Made by a program: the position numbers and the translations under genes. From Malaya genurostris (Eukaryota > Arthropoda > Insecta > Diptera > Culicidae): a DNA stretch of 64,000 nucleotides. Location of the stretch: NCBI RefSeq assembly GCF_030247185.1, contig NC_080571.1, forward strand, positions 160,986,352 to 161,050,351, given 5' to 3'. Positions 25,577 through 38,759 of this stretch are shown here, in pieces (position 1 is the first letter of the stretch; each line of letters opens with the position of its first letter). Below the pieces are notes generated by a model. It made no database searches and had not been told where the DNA came from. It saw only the letters and a list, made by a program, of their open reading frames with translations.

Positions 25577-26880
25577 TGCCCCGTTTACACTTCTGCTGGC
25601 TGCCAGCATGCTGGTGTCAGTGTACTGCCCTCGTAAGAAAAAAACGTTCAACCGACGACACGACCTGCCACTCGACTATCAAAACTGTATCGCAAATCTA
25701 ACTACCCCTCAGTAACTGGTAATGTCAAAACGGAATCGCTTGAAAAAATGTTGAAACTGGCAACACAAGTTGGTAAATTATTGATTTTGAAAAACAGATA
25801 CCAGTATCCTTGGAAACCACATATGGAATGTAAACATAAACAAGAGCTTCTCACTTAAAACGGAACCGTTGAGTGTAGTTGGCCCGCTGGTAGGTATTAA
25901 ATTTATTCTTTCAGAATAAATTCTGCCATAGCGATTGTGTCGTATGCCGCTTTGAAGTCAATGGCGCGACACTTCTGGAGTACTTGTCTCATAACGAATA
26001 TGTAATTCGTAATGGCGTACCGTACCGGCAACGCAAATTATTCACCACCAAAAAATTGATTTCGGTTGTTTAAGGCAATAAAAAACTTATCGTGTGTTAT
26101 CTTCAGAGGAAATATATTCATCTAACTAAGCATTTATCACTTTCATAACGTTTCCAGAAATACTTACATTCCTCGTTTAAAGTTTCAACCTTTATGTCGT
26201 CTATTTTGAAGTCCAGCCATAAGATTTAATAAAAATGTATCTGTACTAGAATTATTATTGCGTTGGGGATCTGAATGACCTGTAAAACGCAACGAATTGT
26301 CCGGACTTCGCTAGGTGTCAGCCGATTGAATGTAGACTTTTTGAAAACTCGCTCCAGAGAACTTCACTAGTAATGATACTAACCAATCCATCATGATTTC
26401 TTTTTTTGAGATCGAACTAAAAAACACAAAGCGTTTAGAAATCCATTTATACGAAGATAACCACTCACCCAGCATCGACGTTTGACAAACTTTATATACA
26501 ATTCAGCCCTCGAATGAATTATTATTTTTTGCAGTTTTTTGTAAATGATTTTGAATAATCATGAAATGGGAACTGTTTGTTTATTTATTCGGGTGCTCTT
26601 TGGTAACTAGCTCATAGCAACTTAAACAGTGTTGCTCGAATAGTTAGTTTTTGTCATTTTCAAGGGGTCGCTATATTTATGGTAACTGGTGGTAAATCGC
26701 TCACGAACACTTTTTATTCCGATTTTTCTTCGGAGTGTCTGGTCGTGTCGTCGGTTCAACTGTGGTCCAATGATCCAAAGTATTAGACCAACGAAGGACA
26801 ACCGTTGAACGTTTTTTTTCCTAGGAGGGCAGTACACTGACACCAGCATGCTGGCAGCCAGCAGAAGTGTAAACGAGGCA
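25577..26880. mobile_element. TAA-flanked foldback MITE (196 bp) split by a 1.1-kb element
   Basis: Ends TGCCCCGTTTACACTTCTGC and, reverse-complemented, TGCCTCGTTTACACTTCTGC. TAA is at 25574-25576 and 26881-26883. The related locus at 39351-39364 reads ggtcctaaaagtgg with one TAA and no insert, so the 3-bp TSD is proven. A TAA (TWA-type) TSD is typical of PIF/Harbinger MITEs. The two arms are complementary almost throughout. Confidence 0.85.
25652..26754. mobile_element. 1103-bp element with CCGACGACACGACC ends and 5-bp TSD
   Basis: Left end CCGACGACACGACCTGCC; right end reverse-complemented CCGACGACACGACCAGAC. TTCAA flanks both sides (25647-25651 and 26755-26759). The truncated MITE at 20133 has one TTCAA and no insert. 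The interior has no open frame of note. The superfamily is not clear to me: a 5-bp TSD with CCGACG ends does not fit the common classes. Confidence 0.85.
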
Positions 26881-27707
26881 TAAAAGTGGATTAACAATTG
26901 TCAGGTCCTGTCCTAGTTCCTTACTAACAATTGTTTGTTGGCATGGAACACGAAAGGCGAAACTTACGTAAACAAATGGTTTATGAATGACTGTTTCACC
27001 CTTTATACATTAAGGTCTTTTTTTTATGTGATCTTTTTTATGCGGCTTTTTTATGCGATTTTTTTATGCGAAATATCAGGGTGTCAAGATCCCACGCATA
27101 CAAAAAACGCAGAAGGAAAACCGCTTAACTCTGGAACTTTGCATAAAAAAACATATACAAGGAAATTTTTACTGGACTTTATGTTCCAGAGCAAATAATA
27201 ATGTTTCACCACTTAAATTCTAAAGGCAAAAAGCGTACAAATCTGGTGTTAAAATCCAGTCAAATATGTATAATCTGATATTGGTTTAATCTGGCAAAAG
27301 ATCTGGTTATTTAGCCTGCAGACACAGTCTGGTGGCCGTAAGTTGAACCGAACTTGGTGCGCGAAATTGACTTACATGTAGTGTTCACACTATTGCTGGT
27401 TGCCAGCATGCTGGTGACAGTGTACTGCACTCTTAGAAAAAAAAACGTTCAACAGTGGTCTTTCTTTGGTCTAATAAGTTGGTCCACAGTTGAACGTTTT
27501 TTATTAAGAGGGCAGTACACTGGCACCATCATACTGGCAGCAAGCAGAAGAGTAAACGGGGCAATAGCAAATCAAAGGGAAAGTGAAAGGTGAGCGAATT
27601 TCTCGAGTCTGGTAGGTTCTAAATGATTTGATGCTAATATAAATCCCGCTTTAGGTGTGCTAATGTCACCAGCTCGGAACAACTTCTCGCGCCCACTCTG
27701 TCTGCAG

Positions 27708-28775
27708 CAGAGATGCCAGATTTTTTCATAGGAAATTTGTCTTACTCTGAATAAAAAATCTGTATTATCTGCATCCACTAATAAAATTAAATATCGACAA
27801 TAAAATAAACATGATGGCTGTAGAATTGTATATTCGATGAGCAATAATTCTTTCCATCTGTCTGTAAGAACAGAAAGATCAAATTCCGCAAAAGGCATTT
27901 TATGCCGAGACTGCTAATACTAATAGTTTGCTCATACGAAAAAGCTTTTAAGCCTCTTTTGAAATCCGTATTAAGGTAGCGCTTCGCCGTGGTCAGGTCG
28001 AAGCAAGACAACTCACTGCTTCCTCTTGCTTTGTCGCCGAAATTTCACTCTAAATTGCAAATTTCTAAAATACTAACCCGATTCACGAAAAATCAAAAAC
28101 ATACGATTGTAGGTAAATGATTTTACTATGCATTTGGCGAAAAATATCAGTTAGAAAGCTTTTCTTTCGCGAGATTTCGTGCGAGTTTTGCTAAAATTTG
28201 GTTTTCTTTTTTCCTTTTTTCCCCCTTTTTTTCCGTTTTTAACAAAGCGTCAAAGCTAGTAGCGATGAAAATCATTACTGATTTCTGGTTCTACTGAAAC
28301 ATGAATAGAAATTATTTTACAAAGTAGTAACACTTACTTACATTTTCTACTCATCTATATTCAACGTTTACGCAGAGAGAACGGACAACGAAAACAAAAG
28401 AAATGTTGTTAGCGTCTACCGCATGTAGCATTTTGCACACCCTTGCATGCGTTGACATTGTGTGCGTGCGAAAGAATAAGGAAAAACTCATTTATTTTTA
28501 TAACTCGCACGAAATCTTTCGATAAATATGTTTATCAGGCACAATTTATATACGAATCGATAGAAAAATTAATTATCTAGAATCGTATGTTCTTGGAATT
28601 TCCGTTTTCTTCCCCGTTTTCTCACAATTTTTGGTAAAGTGCGTGAAACCCCGGGATAGGCAGCGAACTCCCGTGACCACGGCGAAGCGCTACCTTAAAT
28701 TTAGAAAATCTGCATTCTGTATGCGTGTGTAAAAATCTGTATAATACAGATAAATCTGAATAAACGGCATCTCTG
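27708..28775. mobile_element. hAT-like element, 1068 bp, CAGAGATGCC ends
   Basis: Both ends are CAGAGATGCC in inverted orientation. The 8-bp TSD is GTCTGCAG (27700-27707 and 28776-28783). Near each end are repeats of aatctgtat/aatctgaat type. No transposase frame. An exact copy is in duplication unit 2. Confidence 0.85.
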
Positions 28776-28788
28776 GTCTGCAGCTTTA

Positions 28789-29644
28789 AGTACGATTCAG
28801 ACGGTCCGGCTTCTTCCGTCAACGTCACCGGAACGTCTGTCACCGTCATTCTGATTCACACGATCCGGTTTCCTATCCGTGTCCGTCGTGTCATTTTCTT
28901 ACACACAGAATTTGAAGAACTTAGTTTCGCACAATTTTATTCCACTAGTACAAAATCTGGGAGCTTTTGAACCCAATCGATCTGTTGTTTTCCTACCTTT
29001 TAATCGAATAAATAACGTTAAAAAAAACAAAAACAAAACAATCAGTTCCACTCAACAACGTAACGTACTTTGCAATTCTACCTATAAGTTAAATTACTTA
29101 TATGTGGTATATTTCGTTCAAGAGTGGGATCTTGACACCGAATACATACATAACAAACGTCAGCTCAATACCGTAATCATGTGAATCGTGCATGTGTGCG
29201 ATAACCACAGTCCGTCAAATTTCGGTTGATTTTTCATTAGGGCGTGTAAGCAAGTGACAGTTTCTCATTAATCACTCTCTTTCGATTATTGTGACGTGAT
29301 AAAAAAGATTTTCTTTGATATCACTATTCTGTTTGAAAGTCGAAAAATTCTGTTACCATTCCATGCAAAGAGTTGAGTGATAAACGTGGAAACCGCTTGG
29401 TAATTAATAGAAGAGAAAGTAAACAAAGAGAAACTGTCACTTGCTTATAAGCTCTTTTGAAAAAATAACCGAGAAATATTCTTTCGGAGAAATGTTGACG
29501 GAGCATGCCGTTAACGGACGTTGACGACCCGGATCTCTGCTAGATCGTGTGAATGCGCAAAGGGAAAACTCATTTGACTAATTTTGACGGAGGCTGACGT
29601 TCCGGTGATGGTGACGGAAGAAGCCTGACCGTCTGAATCGTACA
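28789..29644. mobile_element. TTA-flanked TIR element, 856 bp
   Basis: The left end AGTACGATTCAGACGGTC and the reverse-complemented right end TGTACGATTCAGACGGTC continue into a shared GGCTTCTTCCGTCA. TTA is at 28786-28788 and 29645-29647. A 3-bp TWA-type TSD suggests a PIF/Harbinger-like non-autonomous element. Short open frames inside are unconvincing. Confidence 0.75.
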
Positions 29645-29942
29645 TTAGAATCGAGAATAATCTTCAGTTTTAGAGTTGCGAAAAATCTGGTGTTTGCTCA
29701 GCTTTACCAGGTTGCCAGATTTGTCTGGCAAATGCCAGATTTTGCACGCTGAGCCAGACACACTAAGTAATCATATTATTTTGCCAGATTTTCAAAATTT
29801 AAAAGATTTTACGATTTTTTCCAGTTTTTGTCTGATTTCTAAGTTTTTTACCGGTTTCGGGCTCTATACGATATTTGGTGAGATCTTGTTTTTGCTCACT
29901 GAATAAGACGCCCGGTCTACAGGTCCTTGTATATAGTAGACC

Positions 29943-30106
29943 TAGAGTGCCTATAACCAGAGTGACGACATCTCATCCGTAATGTTGGCAACAATTCAAA
30001 ACATTCCATTAGCTTTACATTGAATTGACAGGTCTTTTGCTCGTTTGGAACTGGTAGCTGTCATTCCAAACGAACAGCTGTCGCCACTCTGATTATGGTC
30101 ACTCTA
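29943..30106. mobile_element. 164-bp MITE with 8-bp TSD
   Basis: Inverted ends TAGAGTG(C/A)C..ATAA.CAGAGTG; perfect TSD AGTAGACC at 29935-29942 and 30107-30114. hAT-type by TSD length. Confidence 0.82.
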
Positions 30107-30339
30107 AGTAGACCAAATAAAAAAGATAAATTTTTGAGTCAGAGGAAGATTTTAGAAAAAAATAACTTGGCAATTCTGCGTTTGCAGTTATATCTGGAAT
30201 TCTGGCAACGCTGGTTACACGACAACTCGACGAGCAGAGATGCCATTTATACAGATTTATCTGTACAATAAAGAATTTTATATGTACATGCAGATTTCAT
30301 ATAGAGTACAAAATTCATTCAAATCTCCCAAATGCAATT

Positions 30340-31015
30340 AGGTTTTTTACTTTCTCTGCTAACCTCATTCCGATGAACACATTTTGAGCAGTACTTTTTG
30401 TAAACAGAAATTTCTTTTGTTTGTTTATTGGCAAATTGGATCAGACCATTTACGGTCCGTATCGTCTAAATAAAGTTTTAAAACATTTGTTCACGATTGA
30501 ATACGGTTCGTTTTAGAGATTTATTAGATGAAAGTCACTAGTTGCAAAGTGTAAAGATGATTGTTTGAGATGTGTTCTTCGATTTTTGTTTAAGCTTGTT
30601 TGTAAACAGTACCGCTGAACTTTCAAGGATGAATACTTGTTCATTTGTGTCGTCACGATAAAAAATTAAATTTTGTCTATAAGGTTTTTTACAGTCACTG
30701 CTAACCTCAATCGGATGAACACATTTTGACAGTTCAGCAGTACTGTTTGTAAACAGATATTTCTTTTGTTTGTTTATTGACAATTTGGATCAGACCATTC
30801 ACGGTCCGTATCGCCTAAATAAAGTTTTAAAACAGTTGTTCACAATTGAATATGGTTTGTTTTTGATATTTATTAAATAAAAGTGACTAGTTGCGAAGTG
30901 TAAAGATGATTGTATTAGATGTGCTCTTCGTTTTTTGTTTAAGCTTGTTTGTAAACAGTACTGCTGAACTGTCAAGGATGAATACTTGTTCATTTGTGTC
31001 GTCACGATAAAAAAC
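30340..31015. repeat. Two tandem units of about 335 bp
   Basis: Unit 1 (about 30340-30683) and unit 2 (about 30684-31015) share blocks such as ggtccgtatcg, taaagttttaaaaca and gtaaacagtac. They differ more than the large duplications do, so this is an older local duplication. Non-coding. Confidence 0.7.
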
Positions 31016-31139
31016 CTAATTAGGCTTTGCACGATGACGACACAAATGAACTGCCGATGAATCAAGTTCATCTTTGACAGTTGCCGTGTACTTGTTTTGT
31101 TTTGCGACTGCAAGTTAATTGAAAATTAAAACCTGTTTT

Positions 31140-31785
31140 AATCCACCTACTGGTGTAATGATGCCTTTCTCATGTCAATTATACTATATATATTACAAAA
31201 TAATTGTCTTCGATTCCTGAACAGAATAACCGAAATCGGTTTGTTTGAGCGTCTTCTGATAAGAAATGATAATTGGAGAAGATTTGAGGTCGATTTAGAT
31301 AACTTTTTACGGTTTTTCGCCCTTTTCAGTGATGGTATACAATTTTTAACACACTTTACCTTATATTTCAAGATCCGGAAGTCGAATCCAGATGAAATTT
31401 AGGAATTACTGATGGGACCACAGGATCTTTCATTTGAACCTAAGTTTGTGAAAATCGGTCGCGCCATCTATGAGAAAATATTTTCTTATTTTTGCACATT
31501 TTACCCCATAACTCCCAAACCGGAAGTCGGATCCAAAAAATATTCAGGAATTTTGTATGGCACCACAAGACATTTCATTTGAATCTAAGTTTGTGAAAAT
31601 CGGTTTAGCCATCCGAGAGAAGTTAGTGCAAAAAAACATTACATACACACATACGCACATACACACACACAGACATTTTGCGTACTCGACGAATGGTATA
31701 TGACACTCGGCCCTCCGGGCCTCGGTTCAAAAGTCGGTTTTCACTGTGATTGCATAACCTTTCTATATGAGAAAGGCAAAAGAAT
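31140..31785. mobile_element. SINE/MITE-like element ending in gagaaaggc blocks
   Basis: Left side has gatgcctttctcat and right side ctatatgagaaaggca, which are complementary. Inside are a CA-rich stretch (acatacacacacacagac) and the block ctcggccctccgggcctcgg, followed by ggttcaaaagtc, which resembles a Pol III B box. The inverted arm at 38.3-38.57 kb lacks it. Repeated at 36661-37306. Confidence 0.5.
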
Positions 31786-32590
31786 ATTCCACAGTGAAAA
31801 TAACTAAAAAGATTGTCCTGTATGTGTTTCCATCATCAAGGAGCGATTTATGTATGAATCTGTTGAGTGTGAGGCGACTTGCAATTTTTACATTCGAACG
31901 ATGAACTTCTGATGAACTTTTAAACTGTAAACAAGTACACGTCGACTGTCAAAAAAAGTTTATTCTGTTCATTTTGTGAGGTTATGGCATGTTCTTGCAA
32001 AACCTAATTGCACCTGTCGGAAAAATTTTTTGTCAACGAGCTTATGTTCATGCCTATTCATTCGAACTTGTTCAATGTCGGTGACTGAGACAGAAAAATA
32101 GATTTAGCCATAGGCGTTTGAAACTAAGCAAGCGAAACTTCAAATGACTAGGCATGGTTATTTAATTAGGTTTTACACGAACAAAACAACCTCGCAGAGG
32201 TGTACGAAACAGCTCATATTTGTGAGCAGCTTCGAACCAATCAGCTCAACAAAATAAATCGATTCGATTTATCAGCTCATCAGCTCATTTCGATTCAATC
32301 GATTATCTTGTAACTAGTTTTTCTCGCACCGTGAGAAGTAAGATTTATTCCGGATAATGTCTCATTCAATCCGTTAAAAAAGGATAGATACAGATACGGA
32401 AGAAATAACGAAATTTTGTGCTAACCTTTATTCTCGTTTAGAACTCGCTCTTTAAGAGCCGAAGATCCGTTCAGCTCGTAGCTTATTCCGACTTTCACAA
32501 TGCGGCTAACTGTTTAGCAAATGAGTGAGTGAGCTGCGGTTCTTTTAAAAAAGCTGTGAGCTGTCAGTTCACCTTTGTGAACTGGTGATT

Positions 32591-35500
32591 GAAATATCAG
32601 GGTGTCAAGATCCCACGCATACAAAAAACGCAGAAGGAAAACCGCTTAACTCTGGAACTTTGCATAAAAAAACATATACAAGGAAATTTTTACTGGACTT
32701 TATGTTCCAGAGCAAATAATAATGTTTCACCACTTAAATTCTAAAGGCAAAAAGCGTACAAATCTGGTGTTAAAATCCAGTCAAATATGTATAATCTGAT
32801 ATTGGTTTAATCTGGCAAAAGATCTGGTTATTTAGCCTGCAGACACAGTCTGGTGGCCGTAAGTTGAACCGAACTTGGTGCGCGAAATTGACTTACATGT
32901 AGTGTTCACACTATTGCTGGTTGCCAGCATGCTGGTGACAGTGTACTGCACTCTTAGAAAAAAAAACGTTCAACAGTGGTCTTTCTTTGGTCTAATAAGT
33001 TGGTCCACAGTTGAACGTTTTTTATTAAGAGGGCAGTACACTGGCACCATCATACTGGCAGCAAGCAGAAGAGTAAACGGGGCAATAGCAAATCAAAGGG
33101 AAAGTGAAAGGTGAGCGAATTTCTCGAGTCTGGTAGGTTCTAAATGATTTGATGCTAATATAAATCCCGCTTTAGGTGTGCTAATGTCACCAGCTCGGAA
33201 CAACTTCTCGCGCCCACTCTGTCTGCAGCAGAGATGCCAGATTTTTTCATAGGAAATTTGTCTTACTCTGAATAAAAAATCTGTATTATCTGCATCCACT
33301 AATAAAATTAAATATCGACAATAAAATAAACATGATGGCTGTAGAATTGTATATTCGATGAGCAATAATTCTTTCCATCTGTCTGTAAGAACAGAAAGAT
33401 CAAATTCCGCAAAAGGCATTTTATGCCGAGACTGCTAATACTAATAGTTTGCTCATACGAAAAAGCTTTTAAGCCTCTTTTGAAATCCGTATTAAGGTAG
33501 CGCTTCGCCGTGGTCAGGTCGAAGCAAGACAACTCACTGCTTCCTCTTGCTTTGTCGCCGAAATTTCACTCTAAATTGCAAATTTCTAAAATACTAACCC
33601 GATTCACGAAAAATCAAAAACATACGATTGTAGGTAAATGATTTTACTATGCATTTGGCGAAAAATATCAGTTAGAAAGCTTTTCTTTCGCGAGATTTCG
33701 TGCGAGTTTTGCTAAAATTTGGTTTTCTTTTTTCCTTTTTTCCCCCTTTTTTTCCGTTTTTAACAAAGCGTCAAAGCTAGTAGCGATGAAAATCATTACT
33801 GATTTCTGGTTCTACTGAAACATGAATAGAAATTATTTTACAAAGTAGTAACACTTACTTACATTTTCTACTCATCTATATTCAACGTTTACGCAGAGAG
33901 AACGGACAACGAAAACAAAAGAAATGTTGTTAGCGTCTACCGCATGTAGCATTTTGCACACCCTTGCATGCGTTGACATTGTGTGCGTGCGAAAGAATAA
34001 GGAAAAACTCATTTATTTTTATAACTCGCACGAAATCTTTCGATAAATATGTTTATCAGGCACAATTTATATACGAATCGATAGAAAAATTAATTATCTA
34101 GAATCGTATGTTCTTGGAATTTCCGTTTTCTTCCCCGTTTTCTCACAATTTTTGGTAAAGTGCGTGAAACCCCGGGATAGGCAGCGAACTCCCGTGACCA
34201 CGGCGAAGCGCTACCTTAAATTTAGAAAATCTGCATTCTGTATGCGTGTGTAAAAATCTGTATAATACAGATAAATCTGAATAAACGGCATCTCTGGTCT
34301 GCAGCTTTAAGTACGATTCAGACGGTCCGGCTTCTTCCGTCAACGTCACCGGAACGTCTGTCACCGTCATTCTGATTCACACGATCCGGTTTCCTATCCG
34401 TGTCCGTCGTGTCATTTTCTTACACACAGAATTTGAAGAACTTAGTTTCGCACAATTTTATTCCACTAGTACAAAATCTGGGAGCTTTTGAACCCAATCG
34501 ATCTGTTGTTTTCCTACCTTTTAATCGAATAAATAACGTTAAAAAAAACAAAAACAAAACAATCAGTTCCACTCAACAACGTAACGTACTTTGCAATTCT
34601 ACCTATAAGTTAAATTACTTATATGTGGTATATTTCGTTCAAGAGTGGGATCTTGACACCGAATACATACATAACAAACGTCAGCTCAATACCGTAATCA
34701 TGTGAATCGTGCATGTGTGCGATAACCACAGTCCGTCAAATTTCGGTTGATTTTTCATTAGGGCGTGTAAGCAAGTGACAGTTTCTCATTAATCACTCTC
34801 TTTCGATTATTGTGACGTGATAAAAAAGATTTTCTTTGATATCACTATTCTGTTTGAAAGTCAAAAAATTCTGTTACCATTCCATGCAAAGAGTTGAGTG
34901 ATAAACGTGGAAACCGCTTGGTAATTAATAGAAGAGAAAGTAAACAAAGAGAAACTGTCACTTGCTTATAAGCTCTTTTGAAAAAATAACCGAGAAATAT
35001 TCTTTCGGAGAAATGTTGACGGAGCATGCCGTTAACGGACGTTGACGACCCGGATCTCTGCTAGATCGTGTGAATGCGCAAAGGGAAAACTCATTTGACT
35101 AATTTTGACGGAGGCTGACGTTCCGGTGATGGTGACGGAAGAAGCCTGACCGTCTGAATCGTACATTAGAATCGAGAATAATCCTCAGTTTTAGAGTTGC
35201 GAAAAATCTGGTGTTTGCTCAGCTTTACCAGGTTGCCAGATTTGTCTGGCAAATGCCAGATTTTGCACGCTGAGCCAGACACACTAAGTAATCATATTAT
35301 TTTGCCAGATTTTCAAAATTTAAAAGATTTTACGATTTTTTCCAGTTTTTGTCTGATTTCTAAGTTTTTTACCGGTTTCGGGCTCTATACGATATTTGGT
35401 GAGATCTTGTTTTTGCTCACTGAATAAGACGCCCGGTCTACAGGTCCTTGTATATAGTAGACCTAGAGTGCCTATAACCAGAGTGACGACATCTCATCCG

Positions 35501-38101
35501 TAATGTTGGCAACAATTCAAAACATTCCATTAGCTTTACATTGAATTGACAGGTCTTTTGCTCGTTTGGAACTGGTAGCTGTCATTCCAAACGAACAGCT
35601 GTCGCCACTCTGATTATGGTCACTCTAAGTAGACCAAATAAAAAAGATAAATTTTTGAGTCAGAGGAAGATTTTAGAAAAAAATAACTTGGCAATTCTGC
35701 GTTTGCAGTTATATCTGGAATTCTGGCAACGCTGGTTACACGACAACTCGACGAGCAGAGATGCCATTTATACAGATTTATCTGTACAATAAAGAATTTT
35801 ATATGTACATGCAGATTTCATATAGAGTACAAAATTCATTCAAATCTCCCAAATGCAATTAGGTTTTTTACTTTCTCTGCTAACCTCATTCCGATGAACA
35901 CATTTTGAGCAGTACTTTTTGTAAACAGAAATTTCTTTTGTTTGTTTATTGGCAAATTGGATCAGACCATTTACGGTCCGTATCGTCTAAATAAAGTTTT
36001 AAAACATTTGTTCACGATTGAATACGGTTCGTTTTAGAGATTTATTAGATGAAAGTCACTAGTTGCAAAGTGTAAAGATGATTGTTTGAGATGTGTTCTT
36101 CGATTTTTGTTTAAGCTTGTTTGTAAACAGTACCGCTGAACTTTCAAGGATGAATACTTGTTCATTTGTGTCGTCACGATAAAAAATTAAATTTTGTCTA
36201 TAAGGTTTTTTACAGTCACTGCTAACCTCAATCGGATGAACACATTTTGACAGTTCAGCAGTACTGTTTGTAAACAGATATTTCTTTTGTTTGTTTATTG
36301 ACAATTTGGATCAGACCATTCACGGTCCGTATCGCCTAAATAAAGTTTTAAAACAGTTGTTCACAATTGAATATGGTTTGTTTTTGATATTTATTAAATA
36401 AAAGTGACTAGTTGCGAAGTGTAAAGATGATTGTATTAGATGTGCTCTTCGTTTTTTGTTTAAGCTTGTTTGTAAACAGTACTGCTGAACTGTCAAGGAT
36501 GAATACTTGTTCATTTGTGTCGTCACGATAAAAAACCTAATTAGGCTTTGCACGATGACGACACAAATGAACTGCCGATGAATCAAGTTCATCTTTGACA
36601 GTTGCCGTGTACTTGTTTTGTTTTGCGACTGCAAGTTAATTGAAAATTAAAACCTGTTTTAATCCACCTACTGGTGTAATGATGCCTTTCTCATGTCAAT
36701 TATACTATATATATTACAAAATAATTGTCTTCGATTCCTGAACAGAATAACCGAAATCGGTTTGTTTGAGCGTCTTCTGATAAGAAATGATAATTGGAGA
36801 AGATTTGAGGTCGATTTAGATAACTTTTTACGGTTTTTCGCCCTTTTCAGTGATGGTATACAATTTTTAACACACTTTACCTTATATTTCAAGATCCGGA
36901 AGTCGAATCCAGATGAAATTTAGGAATTACTGATGGGACCACAGGATCTTTCATTTGAACCTAAGTTTGTGAAAATCGGTCGCGCCATCTATGAGAAAAT
37001 ATTTTCTTATTTTTGCACATTTTACCCCATAACTCCCAAACCGGAAGTCGGATCCAAAAAATATTCAGGAATTTTGTATGGCACCACAAGACATTTCATT
37101 TGAATCTAAGTTTGTGAAAATCGGTTTAGCCATCCGAGAGAAGTTAGTGCAAAAAAACATTACATACACACATACGCACATACACACACACAGACATTTT
37201 GCGTACTCGACGAATGGTATATGACACTCGGCCCTCCGGGCCTCGGTTCAAAAGTCGGTTTTCACTGTGATTGCATAACCTTTCTATATGAGAAAGGCAA
37301 AAGAATATTCCACAGTGAAAATAACTAAAAAGATTGTCCTGTATGTGTTTCCATCATCAAGGAGCGATTTATGTATGAATCTGTTGAGTGTGAGGCGACT
37401 TGCAATTTTTACATTCGAACGATGAACTTCTGATGAACTTTTAAACTGTAAACAAGTACACGTCGACTGTCAAAAAAAGTTTATTCTGTTCATTTTGTGA
37501 GGTTATGGCATGTTCTTGCAAAACCTAATTGCACCTGTCGGAAAAATTTTTTGTCAACGAGCTTATGTTCATGCCTATTCATTCGAACTTGTTCAATGTC
37601 GGTGACTGAGACAGAAAAATAGATTTAGCCATAGGCGTTTGAAACTAAGCAAGCGAAACTTCAAATGACTAGGCATGGTTATTTAATTAGGTTTTACACG
37701 AACAAAACAACCTCGCAGAGGTGTACGAAACAGCTCATATTTGTGAGCAGCTTCGAACCAATCAGCTCAACAAAATAAATCGATTCGATTTATCAGCTCA
37801 TCAGCTCATTTCGATTCAATCGATTATCTTGTAACTAGTTTTTCTCGCACCGTGAGAAGTAAGATTTATTCCGGATAATGTCTCATTCAATCCGTTAAAA
37901 AAGGATAGATACAGATACGGAAGAAATAACGAAATTTTGTGCTAACCTTTATTCTCGTTTAGAACTCGCTCTTTAAGAGCCGAAGATCCGTTCAGCTCGT
38001 AGCTTATTCCGACTTTCACAATGCGGCTAACTGTTTAGCAAATGAGTGAGTGAGCTGCGGTTCTTTTAAAAAAGCTGTGAGCTGTCAGTTCACCTTTGTG
38101 A
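32591..38101. repeat. Tandem duplication B, unit 2
   Basis: Copy of 27070-32580. It carries second copies of the hAT (33229-34296), the TTA-flanked element (34310-35165), the 164-bp MITE (35464-35627), the 335-bp tandem units and the SINE/MITE-like element (36661-37306). After 38101 the sequence leaves the duplication. Confidence 0.95.
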
Positions 38102-38112
38102 TTCGATCCATT

Positions 38113-38266
38113 AGCGGCCCTTACACGAGTCATTAAAAATGTCATTACTGAATTATTAATGAACGTGTAATGGTGCAGTAATGACGAGATTTCTAACAAA
38201 TTTGAAATACATCATTACTTAGTCATCATTTAAAATGACATTTTTAATGCTCGTGTAAGGGCCGCT
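38113..38266. mobile_element. 154-bp MITE with AGCGGCCCTTACACG ends
   Basis: Inverted ends AGCGGCCCTTACACGAG. ATT on each side (38110-38112 and 38267-38269). Same family as 63736-63899 and the partial copy from 63906. Non-coding. Confidence 0.8.
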
Positions 38267-38309
38267 ATTGGAACAGCTCAGGAGCGAATTGCCCATCTCT
38301 AACAGACGC

Positions 38310-38565
38310 CGTGTATTGGTTTACAGTTTAAAAGTTCATCATTTGAGTTTAAAAATTGTAAGCTGCCTCACACTAAACAGATTTATACAAATAACGCTCC
38401 TTGATACTGGATACAGGGAAATTGTTTTGGTTTTTTTGTCTCTGTGAAACACGTTTTCGCCATTTTTCAACATTGATTTTTGCAGTTACAAAACAAACGC
38501 ACGGCAGCTGTCAAAAATCAACTTGATTCATCGGCAGTTCATTAATAAGTTTATTAATTCATAAC
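38310..38565 (-). repeat. Inverted arm matching 36.55-37.47 kb
   Basis: Reverse complement of the sequences around 36560-36640 (atgaactgccgatgaatcaa) and 37360-37470 (catcaaggagcg, gatgaacttttaaactgtaa), without the element between them. The two arms could form a large foldback with a loop of about 0.8 kb. Confidence 0.6.
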
Positions 38566-38759
38566 ATGGCAACTCTGGTACGGATGTGTGCAAAAAAATA
38601 GTTCTTTAAATCTCAGTGAATTGAAGATGTTTTACTGATTTTGACAAAATTTATGGTAAGCAAATCAGAACATATTTTTAAAAGCTGCATGTAGAAAAAT
38701 CTCGTTAAAAAAAAACAAAGTTGTCGCATTGTCAACCTTCGACATGTTGGATTTTCCGG

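Larger units (their letters stand above)
27070..32590. repeat. Tandem duplication B, unit 1 (period 5521 bp)
   Basis: 27070-32580 matches 32591-38101 with only two differences noticed (29342 against 34863, and 29664 against 35185). Ten extra bases, actggtgatt (32581-32590), lie at the junction. All repeats inside are doubled. Confidence 0.95.

Noticed and set aside
28879..29184. 101-codon plus frame inside the TTA-flanked element, seen twice
   Set aside because: It lies in a non-autonomous element, has no recognised motif, and the second copy is only the tandem duplicate.
30340..31015. CRISPR-like or satellite array
   Set aside because: Only two diverged units of about 335 bp; no spacer-repeat regularity.
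31640..31740. tRNA gene suggested by a B-box-like ggttcaaaagtc
   Set aside because: No A box at proper distance and no cloverleaf; kept only as a SINE-like hint.
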